Shown here piece after piece: positions 35,201 through 46,840 of a DNA stretch of 64,000 nt. The DNA is from Rhipicephalus microplus (Eukaryota; Arthropoda; Arachnida; Ixodida; Ixodidae), in NCBI RefSeq assembly GCF_043290135.1, contig NC_134702.1, positions 192,604,491 to 192,668,490 of the forward strand, read 5' to 3'. Numbering within the stretch: the first letter of the stretch is position 1; each line of letters starts with the position of its first letter. Made by a program: the position numbers and the translations under genes. The notes below the pieces were generated by a model. That model saw only the letters and a list, made by a program, of their open reading frames with translations, searched no databases and was not told where the DNA came from.

Positions 35201-36424
35201 CTCTCTACGGGTGCTTTCCGCACAAGCCGCGCGGCAAGCCAGTACGCGGAATCAAACTAATGGACACTCCACCTGCAGTGATGTTACATGTGTTTTAATT
35301 GCTATCTTTTTGTAAATGCAGACGAGAATCTCCCATCACATCCCACAAATTATGACATGCCAAGCCTTGCTGTGTTTTAGAAACGGCCTTCTATGAGACA
35401 GCCCTACTAACACCGTGTGAGCGGCCCAGCGAACAAAACCGGTGTGCCACTTCAGGAACGTTTGATGGCTCCCGCAGTATGCCTACCATCATGGCAGTGG
35501 CACGCGATAGACTGCGACGTGTCTTTCTTGGAGGTTACGAAGCATGTATCAATCGCACATATTCAGGCATACGTCCTTGAACTGCAACATAAATACACGT
35601 GTCTTGAGGTCTTTATCGATGCTTCAAAGTCCAACACTTTTGTATCGTACGCAGTCTTCAGCCCATCCTTTTTGGAAGCCGGCATTCTGCATTCTGATAC
35701 AAGCACTTTCACCGGCGAAGGTCATGCGATACTTCAGAACTACAGAAGGCCATATTATATACAGATTTCCTAAGCATAATAAAATCTCTAAAAACTCTCA
35801 GAAAACAAAAAAAGCCTTTCCTTGTCTCACTTTGTTCGCTCTTATGCACAGTCAACTCATTCAAGCAGCATGTTGTACACTGTTGGATGCCAGGACAGAG
35901 CGAAATACAAGGCGACGTTCTGGTGGGCCAGCTAGCTCGATCCGCCAACAAAACCACTACAAATATATTGATACGAATCGCTGCACGCGACTTGAAACCT
36001 TTTCTAAATCGAAAACTCCGTGGTTAATTGCAGAGCACATGGGACACACACACGTGTAATAACTGGCATGTCATGAAACCGCAACTTGGTCATTGGCCTC
36101 AATATCAAAACCACGCCACACAGAAGTATTCCTTACAAGGTTAAGAACAGGACATGCACACAAACACATTTATTTCTTGTGTCTGGGGGCAATCCTCCTT
36201 TGTGTGACAGATGGGGAGAAGCACTCACCGTACTTCACATTCTAATCCAATGTAAAGAATTAGACACGCTGGGAAGACAACACTTTCCGTTACCCTTCCG
36301 ACAACGCATACAACGTCACCCTGCTGTGTTGGTCATTAGGGAACTGCTTTTCACGCATAAATCATTGTTGGCTTTTTTGATAGACGCCCGTACTTTTCAC
36401 GTCATATACCCGGGCATTCTATAG
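32221..36424 (+). pseudogene. LINE-B ORF2 (endonuclease, RT, RNase H), broken
   Basis: Endonuclease blocks: KKILWNVRGLL and STLLCVQETHL (32290-32400) and VILGDFNAHK (about 32680). RT blocks: KKYVLYVFLDVENAYDTTW (34435-34495), ETGVPQGAVLSCPLF (about 34630), and the catalytic motif as YVDH (about 34725) where YVDD is expected, which loses an essential Asp. RNase H: LEVFIDASKSNTFVSYAVFS (35605-35665). The C-terminal region (36086-36424) has an LTVLHILIQC block and ends TAG 36424. Several stops and frame changes, plus the insertion at 32897-33345, confirm it is dead. Confidence 0.7.
32897..33345 (+). mobile_element. LINE-C: 3' fragment of another LINE inside LINE-B
   Basis: The endonuclease frame of LINE-B is interrupted after about 32880 and resumes near 33345 at the SDYFPV-type block. 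The inserted DNA contains the frame end DAIRALVECCLVLGLL plus stop (about 33035-33090), which looks like an ORF2 C-terminus. It is followed by a pyrimidine-rich 3' region ending TTTAAAAATCACTCCCCCC. A poly-C tract marks the left edge. The target duplication is not clear. Confidence 0.5.
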
Positions 36425-36545
36425 CAAGACCTCTCCAGAAAGGCCTCCGCTGTGATGGCTACACTGAAAAAATTGCCCGCAGCTTTCCTCGGGGGAACAC
36501 TGAGGAGGATGCGGAGCATATAATTGGTTAACGGGGTGTTAAAGT

Positions 36546-36660
36546 GCGACTTACTTGGGTCGATGGCTAAATTGGTTAACGTGGTTGTGAAATGGGGTGT
36601 TAAATTGCGACTTACTTGGGTCGATGGCTAAATTGGTTAACGTGGTTGTAGGAGGGGGTG
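36546..36660 (+). repeat. 61-bp direct repeat at the LINE-B 3' end
   Basis: GCGACTTACTTGGGTCGATGG begins at 36546 and again at 36607, a period of 61 bp, with TAAATTGGTTAACGTGGTTGT following in both. A partial third copy precedes them at about 36520. Such tail repeats are common at LINE 3' ends. Confidence 0.7.
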
Positions 36661-36834
36661 TTAAATGAGTGAACACGTACACACGTATGCGAAAGGACGG
36701 CGCTGGTCGAAGGGACGTCGATCATTGTGTTTGTGGATTCGTTGGAATTCATTTCACCGCGACATTGGACGTCGACGCGCCGTACAAACCGACCGACGAG
36801 CGGCAACTGAGCGAGCGAGCGCCGACCTTGAGTA

Positions 36835-37150
36835 TATATACAGCGCGACGGTGCATGCACTGTGAGCTGTTGAATGTTCTCGAAGGAGAAGCGCGCGCGC
36901 GGCACAGATGGCGATGGCGTGACGGCGCATGCGCTGTCAGCTGTCGAATGTTCTCGAAGGAGAAGCACGTGCGGCACAGATGGTGGGCGACGGCGCGACG
37001 GCGCATGCGCGCGCGTCAGCTGTCGAATGTTCGAGAAGCGGTGCGGACGGCGCGGACGGCGCGGACGGCGCAATACAAGGCGCGAGTATAAGATGCTTCC
37101 GCATCTAAAAAGCACTTGCTTCACAAGCCTTGGACGCAAGAATGTGAGTG
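36835..37150 (+). promoter_or_regulatory. Promoter-like block with three tandem heat-shock elements
   Basis: Three tandem GC-rich units (spacing 74 and 79 bp) each contain a perfect three-box heat-shock element of the form GAAnnTTCnnGAA (36872-36884, 36946-36958, 37025-37037). A TATA-like GTATATATAC lies upstream at about 36832. A second TATA (TATAAGA, 37087-37093) is 50 bp after the last element. A splice-donor-like GTGAGT follows at 37144. The arrangement fits a heat-inducible promoter with a short 5' leader. No heat-shock protein exon is visible downstream, so it could belong to an LTR, a noncoding RNA, or a gene whose coding exons are distant. Confidence 0.5.
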
Positions 37151-38054
37151 ATCGAGGCACTTTTGCTATTGCCATACATGTTTCCCATGGTTTTCATTAT
37201 CACAAACTTTTGTCACACACTTTTCACAGCATGTTCATGATTTTATTACTTTTATGTTTTACCCGCCTTAGCACGAGGAATTTTATTTCCTTATACAGCC
37301 ACTGATCACAATCTTTGTCCATACCTCTAGTACCACGAACTGGCTCTCTTTGGCCATGAAATGGCCCTTGCGCCACAAAGCATCAAACATCATGACATAG
37401 GTGCAAGCGTCCCATAAGAGAAGCATTCCGTCCTTAGCCTTACTGAAGTTTATGAAATGCTAGCGACAACTGACAAAAGAATATTACACACACATACAGC
37501 ACCTTTTTATTACTTCCAACTAAATTTTATTCATAATGAGGGCAGTACAAATGCACAACACTCACCATCACAAGTCCTCAATGCGCACTTGCATTCAAGT
37601 AAAGCAACCCTTCAAGTATTATTGGAATGACAGCTACGCTATAGCAGCTACTATTAGAATAACGTTTTGCAATGACAATTATTCTGACATATTTATCATA
37701 ACTTTTCGTTTCACCAAAGAAGGCGAGAAAGTCAGTAATAAATCGGGACTTATGAGGTACCCTTGCCTGTCATAACAATATTTAACGCTGTTGTTCTGCG
37801 GTTTTATTCCATGGTTCAGGCATGGATCCGGTTTCGCCAGCGTAATTTTGACCATCTGACAAAAAGAGGTCATAGACAGCATTCATATGACAGCTTTATA
37901 ACTTACTTTCATGTTTCTTTATGCAAGGCGGCGCTTTTTGGTGACAATGGCGTGTTATCGTGGGGAGCCAGAAAATTTATATTAGGACAGGGACGAGCCC
38001 CTTAACTTGAACATACTTGGTTACATATTTGGAATTACAGGATGCGCGGTTTGC
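37150..38054. other. No gene recognised
   Basis: About 0.9 kb of AT-rich DNA downstream of the promoter-like block. Small frames (37536-37775, 37763-38005) have no domain. If the donor at 37144 is used, this would be intron. Confidence 0.4.
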
Positions 38055-38249
38055 TCAGCAAAGTATAGCCAGCTTTACTTTTTCTTGGGGTGCCTTTTCA
38101 TTCGTGTAATGGTTCCGCAACTTCCTCGCCATCTTCTCCGCCGCAGACACCAGAAAATTCTGTGCGTAGCCAGCGTCCTCTAGACGGCAAGCGTACTTCA
38201 GGAATCTAACCGGGAGCCTGCGCAAGCAGGAATTATTGAAAACATACAT
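38055..38249 (-). pseudogene. Possible Penelope-like RT thumb fragment
   Basis: A 64-codon minus frame reads LRRLPVRFLKYACRLEDAGY then FLVSAAEKMARKL. This follows the spacing of the C-terminal RT thumb (helix, 'L-x-AGY/NGY', basic helix) seen in Penelope-like and some LINE RTs. No palm motif is adjacent. It is only suggestive. Confidence 0.28.
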
Positions 38250-38279
38250 CTAGCATGTATCGTGGATGTTGCGTTTTAG

Positions 38280-39266
38280 AAGCATCGAGTGGGATGAATA
38301 ATTACTCTCGAACTGAAGCTTTGGCTTCAAGAGAGTGCGGCTAGTCCGCAGGCCGTCGATAACATAAGTTCTGCGAGCACGAACGCGTCCGTTGCATCGA
38401 ACATGTGCAGTCTCCACAAACTCATACCTCCGTTCAATGACAAGAGGAATGACCTAGAAGCGTACCTGCAACGCTTCGAACGTGTCACCACCTGTCAGGA
38501 ATGGCCGCACGAGAAATGGGTACGTTTATTAAGCCTTTGTATAACCGCGGAAGCTTTGAATGTAATCGGACGCATTGACCCGACCGCAGCCTTGGAATAC
38601 GACACAATCAAAAGGTAACTTCTCCAACGGTTCCTGTGCACGGCAGACGGGTACCGGGAGAAATTCTGTTATGCAAGGCCAAAAGATAGAGAAACCGCCA
38701 AGCAATACGCTTCGAAGCTTTCGGGGTACTTCGATCATTGGTTGGAGCTTGTGGAGGTGAAGAAAAGGTTTAGGGACTCAGAGAACATAATGATTGCTGA
38801 GCAATTTGTCCAGGGCTGTTCCCCAGCATTTACGGTTTTCCTGTAGAAGAGAAATTGCGAAACCATACTGGAACTCTCTCAGGCAGCCGACAATTTCGTC
38901 GAGGCCCAAACTTTGCTGAACTTTGGTCGAGACCGACGAGAGAAGGAAGCGACCCAAGGGTCCAGCTTGAGAGCAGATCAAACGAAGAAAACACCTCGAG
39001 GAGACAATCGCTGTTTCTTTTACGACAAGAAGGGGCATAGGGCAGCCGAATGTTGGTCTTGCACGAAAGGGAATTACAGAGACCAAGGTCAAAAAGGCGA
39101 AAAGTTGCGTGCTAACAGGGACAAGTTATCCTCTGGAGGAGAGGGCAAGACAGGGGACTCGTGCGCGGTCTCAGTAGATGAAGCAGAAGTCAAGACGGAT
39201 CACAAGGGTTATGTCGTATTACAGGACGAAGAGACAATCCCGATCGTGAATGTGATGGAGAGCTGA
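38280..39266 (+). pseudogene. Gypsy-4 Gag (SCAN-like type), broken
   Basis: The reading passes through HKLIPPFNDKRNDLEAYLQR (38420-38480), EALNVIGRIDPTAALEYD, a stop near 38618, then YREKFCYARPKD and KQYASKLSGYFDHW, and a C-terminal part (38913-39266). The C-terminal part has a zinc-knuckle-like CFFYDKKGHRAAEC in which the second Cys is Tyr. This SCAN-like capsid is typical of one arthropod Ty3/Gypsy lineage. Stops and frame changes make it a remnant. Confidence 0.7.
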
Positions 39267-39293
39267 GGAGTTACTGCTGGTGCGCCTCGAGAC

Positions 39294-39640
39294 ATGCCAG
39301 TAATGAAAGGGCTCTTGGATAAACATGAAGTTACAGTGCTGCGAGACACAGGCTGTTACAATGTTGTAGTGCGACAAGCGCTAGTAGCTAAGAAAAAAAT
39401 GACCGGGACTCCTCCTCGGTATTCCTCTTCGAAGCACACTACAATAATTACCAGAGGCTGTGGTCTTCTTGGAGATACCATTGTTCAGTGGTGAAGTTCG
39501 AGCAAAGTGCGTGCAAGACCCCTTGTACGATGTAGTCTTAGGAAACATCAGAGGAGCCCTATCACTGGACACCTTGAGCATGATAGACAACAAGACGGGC
39601 AATTCCAGTCGATGCGCTGCCATCAACGAGATAACGCCGA
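39294..39640 (+). pseudogene. Gypsy-4 aspartic protease fragment
   Basis: VTVLRDTGCYNVVVRQALV carries the DTG catalytic triad typical of retroelement proteases (about 39325-39385). The VVLGNIRGA block follows about 60 codons later in a shifted frame (39525-39560). No reverse transcriptase follows, so the element is truncated. Confidence 0.6.
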
Positions 39641-40480
39641 AGAAGTCAAAGGTCGTCAGGGAAAGCGAGGACATCAGATCACTATGAGTGAAACCGCCAA
39701 ACGACTCCGTGCACCAAGTACTTGGCCCAGTGACAGCAGCGCTATTGGAGCATACAGCGACACCCAGATGACATGTGCGATGCTATGGCAAACAAGCGCA
39801 CGTTCGGATGGATCTTCACTGCTTTCGTCCTCGCCATGGTGGAAATCGCAAACAGGTTTGAAGCGTTTCCACAGTATAGTCACCCCACAAGAGGACATGT
39901 GGTCGTCTCATGACCCAACGCCCAGGGTACCGCTATGCCGACGAGCCAGGCAGCATGCCTACTTCAAGCGACCCAGAAGCAACTGGTGCGTTCGAAATTG
40001 GTCGGGGCTTCTTACGCTCCATAGCAATGGAACGAGGATCCTCTGCGACGCAGTGCAGCAGTCACCATCGTCGCCTTTGTCATTGATGCGAACACCGTCT
40101 TTCCAGTGTCAGTATTGACGACACCGGAGCAAGACGTACCAGCTACGTGACAATACTTATTGACGCTGACTAGAAGTATGGTGCGGCGTCGCCAATTTGA
40201 CGAGACACCTGTGTTGTGAATCTTGCGTTGTGGTGCTGTGTGTCGGCGCGTGCTTTATTCTGAGAGTGAGTAGTATGAGTGCACCTGGTTTTGACGCATA
40301 CACGGTACGCAGGTGCGTGGTAGTACGCGTCACTGCCAACCGTGTTCAAACGTGAAACAAGTGCATCAACCTCCCAGGATAGTGTGCGGAGCAAGTGTCG
40401 CGCAGTGTTTTGTGACAAAAGCTTGCAATGCTGACATTTCTGCATGTGCCAGTGATTGGTCCTGTTATTGCTGTGCTCGG
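39640..40480. other. Unidentified stretch after Gypsy-4 protease
   Basis: A 203-codon plus frame (39507-40118) overlaps the protease in another phase and has no recognisable domain. I treat it as a chance frame. It may contain decayed Gypsy-4 sequence. Confidence 0.35.
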
Positions 40481-40722
40481 CCCCGCCGCGGTGGTCTAGT
40501 GGCTAAGGTACTCGGCTGCTGACCCGCAGGGCGCGGGTTCGAATCCCGGCTGCGGCGGCTGCATTTCCGATGGAGGCGGAAATGTTGTAGGCCCGTGTGC
40601 TCAGATTTGGGTGCACGTTAAAGAACCCCAGGTGGTCGAAATTTCCGGAGCCCTCCACTACGGCGTCTCTCATAATCATATGGTGGTTTTGGGACGTTAA
40701 ACCCCACATATCAATCAATCAA
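40481..40722 (+). mobile_element. Ruka SINE
   Basis: Nearly canonical copy with intact A box (TGGTCTAGTGG) and B box (GGTTCGAATCCC). The direct repeat TTATTGCTGTG at 40465-40475 and 40723-40733 is a likely 11-bp target duplication. Five bases (CTCGG) lie between it and the tRNA head. Confidence 0.93.
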
Positions 40723-40796
40723 TTATTGCTGTGTTCCGTTGTGTCGCGTCAACACCAAAGCTTTCCATGGCACTACGTACTGAAAGTTGGGGGGAG

Positions 40797-41533
40797 TGTA
40801 GTAAGAAACCGAAATTGAAAGTGTGAACAAAAGTATTGACGCAAATGAAGATAGAGGAAGACGAAAGTGCGTGTGTGGTGCGTGGTGGCGCCGCTCGTGA
40901 GCGGGCGCGTGAAAGAGATTTTTTCGTAACGTGGAAGAAAAAAGTCGAACCAAAGCAGTCAGGCAACAGTGGCAGAACGAGGGTTGTGGCGACTACCCGC
41001 CCGTTACGGCGCGCAACCTGTCACGACTGGACTGCAGACGACCTCGGGCGACGAGCTACGTCAGGCGACGACGGGGCTCGTTGTCACGGTCGAAACCTGC
41101 TGGCGAGTCGGTGTCTACGTGGATTGCCGAGTCAGAGAAGCTAAGGCATGCTGGGCCGATCTATTGGGTGTTCTCGGACGTCACCAGCCACCGCACAGCA
41201 AGCAGCTGTCCCAGTGACGGCCATGTTGTGACGGCAACTCCGGGACCTTCCCAAATCCAGGAGGCGCAGCGACACGTCTGACCATCTCGACGACAGTGGC
41301 GTGAGTGGTTGACATTGAGTGGTGCGCGAGCTAGATTCACTGTGTTGGGGCCGCATGAACCGTGACTACGTGTTTTAAACCTGTAGAGCGAACTGGACTG
41401 GCACGAGTTAGGAGTGCATGCATGCAGTTTTAGTTCATGTATGTAATAACGTCCAACTTGTATAAATGTCCTGTCTTTGTCTGTGCTCCATTCCTTGTCG
41501 GTTGAGCGCCTGGGCCCGCACGAACCTCTCACA
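40797..41533 (+). repeat. Candidate LTR (Gypsy-type) preceded by a polypurine tract
   Basis: The purine-rich GTTGGGGGGAGTG at 40786-40798 immediately precedes TGTAGTAAGAAACC, and the segment ends CCTCTCACA at 41533, giving TG...CA ends. A TTGTATAAATG TATA-like motif lies at about 41457. No second copy exists in the window, so this could be the 3' LTR of Gypsy-4 or a solo LTR. Confidence 0.3.
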
Positions 41534-41585
41534 GGCCACTCTCAGTGGTTATATTGGATGAGGCTTGGCCACCTGTGCCGGCATC

Positions 41586-42600
41586 TTAAGGGCAGGTGTT
41601 CTCTTTGTGACCACCTTTGCGACATTTCGAGCATGTAGGCCCCTTTGAATCAGGTGGCCTTGTCTTCAGCCAACAGTCGGCCCCTCTGTGCCCCAACTCA
41701 TTGCAAACAAAACACTTTTTTTCCTTTGCATTTTGCCGGCCTGCTTCTCTCAATTGTGCTGCAGACATTTCCGTTACCTATCCGCTGCTTCTTCCAAAGT
41801 TGATCAGACCCTGTGCTTCGAGGTAATAATCAGCAGTTTCCATAAGCTTGTCCAGACCTCTGCAGCCTTCTTTTCAAAAAAACTGCCACCTTTTTGTGAC
41901 ATCAGTGAATAAACTGTTTTAAATATTACCATCCCAGAGTTCCTCATATGTATGCTCTGTCTTCGCCATTTGCTGCCAGTGGTCGAAATATCCGGTGAGA
42001 CGAGCAGCAGGTTGTCTCCTTCTTTAGGAATCCTCTGCTCTGCGATACCAGAATTCCACCTTTTATCCTTTCTCCGTGTATTGAAAACCCTGTAGGAGGG
42101 CTTGCTTCAGCTTAGCGTAGTCCAGTGCGTCGTCCGTCGCCATTGGACTCACCGCGCTCAAAGCTTCTCTTGTTAAGTACAAATTGAGAGAGAAAGCACA
42201 ATTATCGTCTGGTCATCCTTGGCTGGTGGCCAATTTTTCAAATTGCTGGACATATGCTTCCAACTCATCCCTTCTCTCGTACAACAGGAGAATTAACTGG
42301 TGTGTGCTTTTATAGCCTTGTACTGAACTAGAGCTAGAAACAGTGCTAACTGACGGGTCACTAACATTTGCGGGAGCTAGCCGTGCCTGCTGTTCATTTA
42401 CCTTAATTTTGAGCTCAAGCATTGTTTTTCAGCTTGTAGGCGAGCTCTAGCAAGCTCCTCTATCTCTTTAGCAGCAGTGCAATTGGCTATACGCTGGTAT
42501 CATGCATATTCCCGCTACTCATCTACCCAGGTTCTTAACTATTGGCTTGTTATGACGAATTCCTTGGCAACTTCCAACAATCCTTAGAGGTTCATTCTCA
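41586..42600 (-). pseudogene. Gypsy-5 Gag (SCAN-like type), broken
   Basis: Minus-strand order: a charged coiled-coil-like N-terminus (ELARARLQAEKQ, 42420-42480), HQLILLLYERRDELEAYVQQ (about 42230-42300), LTREALSAVSPMATDDALDYAK and LKQALLQGFQYTEKG (42080-42190), and finally two zinc knuckles, CFVCNELGHRGADC and CSKCRKGGHKENTC (41590-41720). The pieces are in different frames with stops. It belongs to the same lineage as Gypsy-4 but in the opposite orientation. Confidence 0.7.
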
Positions 42601-42690
42601 CCCGACACACACCCGCGAGGTGGTGCTCTAAAATGTGTTTAGGAGAGCGAGTCCTGTCGCGGACGCCAGTTTTCGTGGAAGGTACTATTG

Positions 42691-43000
42691 TGTCATGCCC
42701 GCAGTTGTGCTACGTGAAGAAAATGGACACGAGACACCATACGAAAATACTCAAATTAGGCTTATAATTGGCAATACATCAGGAACATAACAGCTTCATA
42801 CAAACATGAAAATGCAAATGAAAGTTAAACAAAATAGACAACTCGATTCCCCGAACACAGTAGTCTGCTTATATAAAACTATGGGAAAGTGCAAACAGAA
42901 CAATAGCCAACAGAATATTGTTCATCATCCGACACAATACAGTGATGACCAATGTGTGGTGCTAGGTGGCATTGCATTGGTGGTTTGCAGTTCCCAATTA
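42691..43000 (-). repeat. Gypsy-5 5' LTR (partial, right end uncertain)
   Basis: On the minus strand the LTR would end GGGCATGACA at 42691. It is followed within 35 bp by ACTGGCGTCCGCGACAGG (42650-42668), a position and TGG start fitting a primer-binding site. A TATATAAG box lies at 42868-42875 on the minus strand. The distal LTR end is not defined and no partner LTR exists in the window. Confidence 0.4.
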
Positions 43001-43409
43001 CTGTAGATGACGGCTGTTACCGATGTAGTTGGTAAAATCAAGCTTGGCCTCGCGCATAGCTGTGGGCTGCTTCGTCCGTGCATGCCTGTTAGCGCCCACC
43101 CAATCCAAATTCAGCGTGGCTTTCCTCCTAATGACGCCCTTTGCCCTGCAATTATCTGAAACTGGCCCAGGGCACGCATCCTCCCTGTTTCTCCCATAAA
43201 CTGCTAGACGCCCAGTTGAGGTGCGCTTTTGTTAAGTCCGTTGTTTCAATTCTGACTGTCTGGGGACGGTCTTCGAAATTGCGTCTGGTGGGACGATTGC
43301 GTCTATCTGCTGCCTTGTGGGCAAGCATCTTGTGTCTTCTAGGGAAGCATTCCAATCACTACACATGGACTGTGTTAGCAAACTTGTTGGTAACTGTGAG
43401 CCATCTTTT

Positions 43410-43451
43410 AAATGTGAAACATTTCTTAGCGAAATTTGCCGACTTTCAACG

Positions 43452-43493
<42 letters not shown>

Positions 43494-45180
43494 GCTATCT
43501 ATCTTGCCATCTAAGGCATTTAGCTCCAGACCGTTTCAATAATTGTATCAAAATGAAACTTGGTACGGCATAACATGATTGTATGAAGAACATATTTGAC
43601 TCGTCATAAAATGAAACTCGCAACATGTATGTCATAAATGTCATGATGTACATTTCATGATCCTGCAGCTCTTGCGGTGGTTTCGTTTGACATGTTGTAA
43701 AACTGGTATGGTATGGCATGTTTGCATGGCAAACACAAGCGACAGGCCCTAAAATGAAAATCATCCCATGCGTATCATGTACAACATGACTATATGGCAC
43801 GCTCATGATGCCTTCGCGGCGATTTCGCTAGCGTCACATATACCAAATTCGGTATTACAGTATGCGTGAAGCGTGACAAAAGTATGCAGTTGATGCAAAC
43901 ATGATGACCATGAGATGCGTGCCATTTAACAACATGACTCCACACCACGCTCATGACGCACTTGCGGCCGTTTCGCTAGCTTCACATATAACATATTTGG
44001 TATTACGGGATGTGAATGGATGACGAAGGTTTGATACTGGTGCAAAAACGATGATTATGAGTAGCGTATTATGTAACATGACTACGCGCTGCGCTCATGA
44101 TACGTTCGCAGTCATTTCGCTAGCTTCACATGTACCAAACCCGGTATTACGCGACGCGAATGGACGACATAGGTAAATAAGACACGCAAACATGATAATT
44201 ATCACATGAGCGCTATCTAACAACATGACTTCAAGCCACACTGAAGATGCGCTCGCGACTGTTTTGCTAGCTTCACAGATGCCAAATTTGGTATTACGTG
44301 ACGCCAATAGATGCCCTAGGTATGTGACTGGTTCAAACATAATAATCAGGAGATTCTTTCAATGTGAAAACCTTACTACACGCCACATTCAAGGCACCAA
44401 TATATTTCGACCTGCAGGGTGCGCGTGCTCGGCGGTGTTCATTTCGCCACGTCAGACCAGTGTTGCCACGTTAGGCGCTGGTCTTACCAAATACTCGCAG
44501 GTGCGCATCGCGCTGCGTTGCTGTGACACTTGGGCGTTTCAGCGCGTCCGGCGCCCTTCCGTTAGGAAAAGAGGAAGACGCAGTGTTGTCTGGATAACGC
44601 ATTGGCGCGAGCTGCAGCATGTCACATTTCGCGCTGGTTGCAATCGAGCCGCGCTGGCGGATGCTGGTTGCGCCTGGCGTCAGACTATAGAGTGCTCGCG
44701 TTGGGCTAACGTTGCATCGCTGTGCCCAGCGTGCGCGCACGTCATTGCTACATTAGAGTATATTGGGTCCTTCATGACGCGGTCATGGCCGATTTGCTAA
44801 CTCCACATATGCCGAATTTGGTGTTACGTGACGTCAATGTATGACGAAATGGATGACGATGGATGACGATAACTGGTCTAAATATGAAACCCTCACACGC
44901 GTGTCCTGTAAGAACATGACAACAAACCACGTCCATAGCGTGCTCGCGGCCGTTTTCCTAGCTCCACATATACTAAATTTGGTATCACATGACGTGAATA
45001 TATGACGAAGGTACACGACACATCCAAACATACTAATGATGACGCAGACGTCATGTGCTGCTTCCTTTATTTCCACCTCATAACGTTGTGCTTATTTTAC
45101 AGTGACATATCAACATTTCTCATTTGTGCTTGCATATCATCGATTCCCAATGTACGTGGGATCTGGCAATTTCTCTTGAT
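43410..45180 (+). repeat. Composite satellite block, copy 3
   Basis: Same order as 17045-19165: a head (TTTTAAATGTGAAACATTTC), an ATCT array (43453-43504), about 145-bp units with ACCAAATTCGGTATT and related palindromes, the GC-rich 410-bp module (about 44395-44785), more units, and the tail with GTACGTGGGATCTGGCAATTTC. It differs from copy 1 by many substitutions and lacks the SINE. Confidence 0.8.
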
Positions 45181-45189
45181 TTTCTGTTG

Positions 45190-46610
45190 ACATATGAATC
45201 GTTGTCACCGCCCCGCTTTTGTCGATCTGAGATGTTAGTATCATAGCACATGATGACGCCACGAAGTGCTACTTAGATGCCGTCATTGCTTGCATCAGCC
45301 GTGTTGCAACTACGCCGACCGCTACTTGCTGCGCTGGATGAGGCATTGACGAAGCTGCCTTGAAACACATCTTCACTTGAGGTGCAACCATCTGTTTTGT
45401 GCGTCGGAGAGTTTACCCTGAATCCTAAATTTTATATTTTTTCTAACTTACGTCTGTATTACACGCCTTAACGCGCTCCTGAATATATATTATTGTAAGG
45501 AGAAATAACAGACAATAGCTTCGCTGCAGGCTGGATGTTCTTTTTATGTCATCGTCGTTCATTCCACCAATCCTCAGCTTCACTACATCTACATTACACT
45601 CAGCCGCTTTTCAAAAGTGCACGAGGATCTCCAGAATTGCGTTTGGGTGGACGACATTGGCTGTGCTGCAATGGTCGTCGAATGCCTACAGAAATTGTCT
45701 CTGGGGGCCGATGCTGGATGACTCGCTGTGGTTGCTCGAAATAACGCTAGGAATTGGCTTGGTGCTTTGCTGATGACGCTTTTTGTGGTTGCAGATGACT
45801 AGATTTTTGTGGTTGGGTTTGGCCGTGCCAGGACTTCACCTGGAGACTTGCTCAGTTAGGTTCCGGTAGATGACATTTACTGTGTCGTACCGGTAGCAGG
45901 TCTGGAATGCACTACGGTCTGCCTTGGGGCGTAGCAAACGATGGTTCTAGATGATTGTGCCGACAATTTTGCAGCGACATTTCTTATTTGCTGAATGGTG
46001 GATGCAAACTAGGTCGATCGTGTATGTCACGTGAGGCCCGGGTTTCCAAAGATGATTTACTGGTTACTCATCCAACCTTTTCGACGGTCGGCTGATCAGC
46101 GATGGGTCTCATGAGAAAACTGCTGTCACAGCATCCATGTGGCCTTCAGGTGTCTCACTAACATTCCGAGTGAAGTGCGCTTTGTAATACATGAGCTCAC
46201 ACGCTACTGGGTGGGTCTGGTGGACCACATATACAGCCGCACCCTCAGATAATTGTAAAGGTGTACACTTTCTGCGGTAAGTTTCAGCGGCAGAAAAAAT
46301 GATGATTTTTGCCATGGAGCCATACAGCGCAGATGTAGCGTCTAGACAGTGCCCGTCATGACCTCTTTCTTCGAGAGACGGCACAATAGTGAAAGCCCAA
46401 GCTGCGCGATTGAGGTTGGGTGCCTCACCGCTCTTATTCGGGATAGAGGCTTGGTCAGCGTCAAGCGCGTCGTTGGAGAAACACTCTTCACAAATTCTGT
46501 TTTTGATAGTGGTCTCTGGCCGTGATAAACTTGAGTCTGGGGCTAGCGAAGAGTCCAGAAGCTTCAGTAGAGAACTGGATCGCAAAGCTGGAGCTTCGAG
46601 ATGGAATCTT
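45190..46610. other. No gene recognised; one 158-codon minus frame
   Basis: The minus frame 46585-46109 (158 codons) is open but has no recognisable domain, no splice partner and no repeat match within the window. I cannot tell a decayed transposon or host exon from chance. The rest has short frames only. Confidence 0.35.
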
Positions 46611-46616
46611 TCTTGA

Positions 46617-46700
46617 ACTTTATTTATTTATTTGTTCGAAATACCTTACAGACCCACTGAAGAGCATTGAGTAAGGGAAGCATCAGTATCCCAACAAAAT
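46617..46700 (-). mobile_element. CR1/Jockey-like LINE 3' end fragment
   Basis: TTTATTTATTTATTTG followed by AATACCTTACAGACCC and AGAGCATTGAGTAAGGG resembles the 3' end of LINE-D at 52131-52180 (ATTCACAGTACCTTACAGAG, AGAGGCATTGCG). It is a short 5'-truncated copy. Confidence 0.5.
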
Positions 46701-46721
46701 AACAATAAAACAGCAGACGAC

Positions 46722-46723
<2 letters not shown>

Positions 46724-46757
<34 letters not shown>
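46724..46757. repeat. (TA)n microsatellite
   Basis: 34 bp of TA repeat immediately left of the hammerhead-bearing segment. Confidence 0.9.
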
Positions 46758-46759
<2 letters not shown>

Positions 46760-46798
46760 GAATGAACTTGCAAATAGCACATTTGAAAAGGAAATCAT

Positions 46799-46840
46799 AT
46801 TTACTAACGTTTCGGCCGTGGAACGGCCTTCGTCAGAGTC

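Larger units (their letters stand above)
30290..36530 (+). mobile_element. LINE-B: RNase-H-type non-LTR retrotransposon, decayed
   Basis: Plus-strand element of about 6.2 kb including insertions. It has a 5' leader (30290-30830, with a pyrimidine-rich stretch 30540-30650), ORF1 with three zinc knuckles, ORF2 with endonuclease, RT and RNase H, and a 3' end with two 61-bp direct repeats at 36546-36650. A Ruka SINE and a piece of another LINE are inserted in it. Stops and frameshifts are numerous. Confidence 0.7.

Noticed and set aside
36612..37305. Long overlapping frames on both strands as a coding gene
   Set aside because: GC-rich tandem repeats remove stop codons in all phases. The Arg/Ser/His-rich translations look artificial and the block reads better as a promoter.
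39507..40118. 203-codon plus frame as a gene
   Set aside because: It overlaps the Gypsy-4 protease in another phase and shows no domain.
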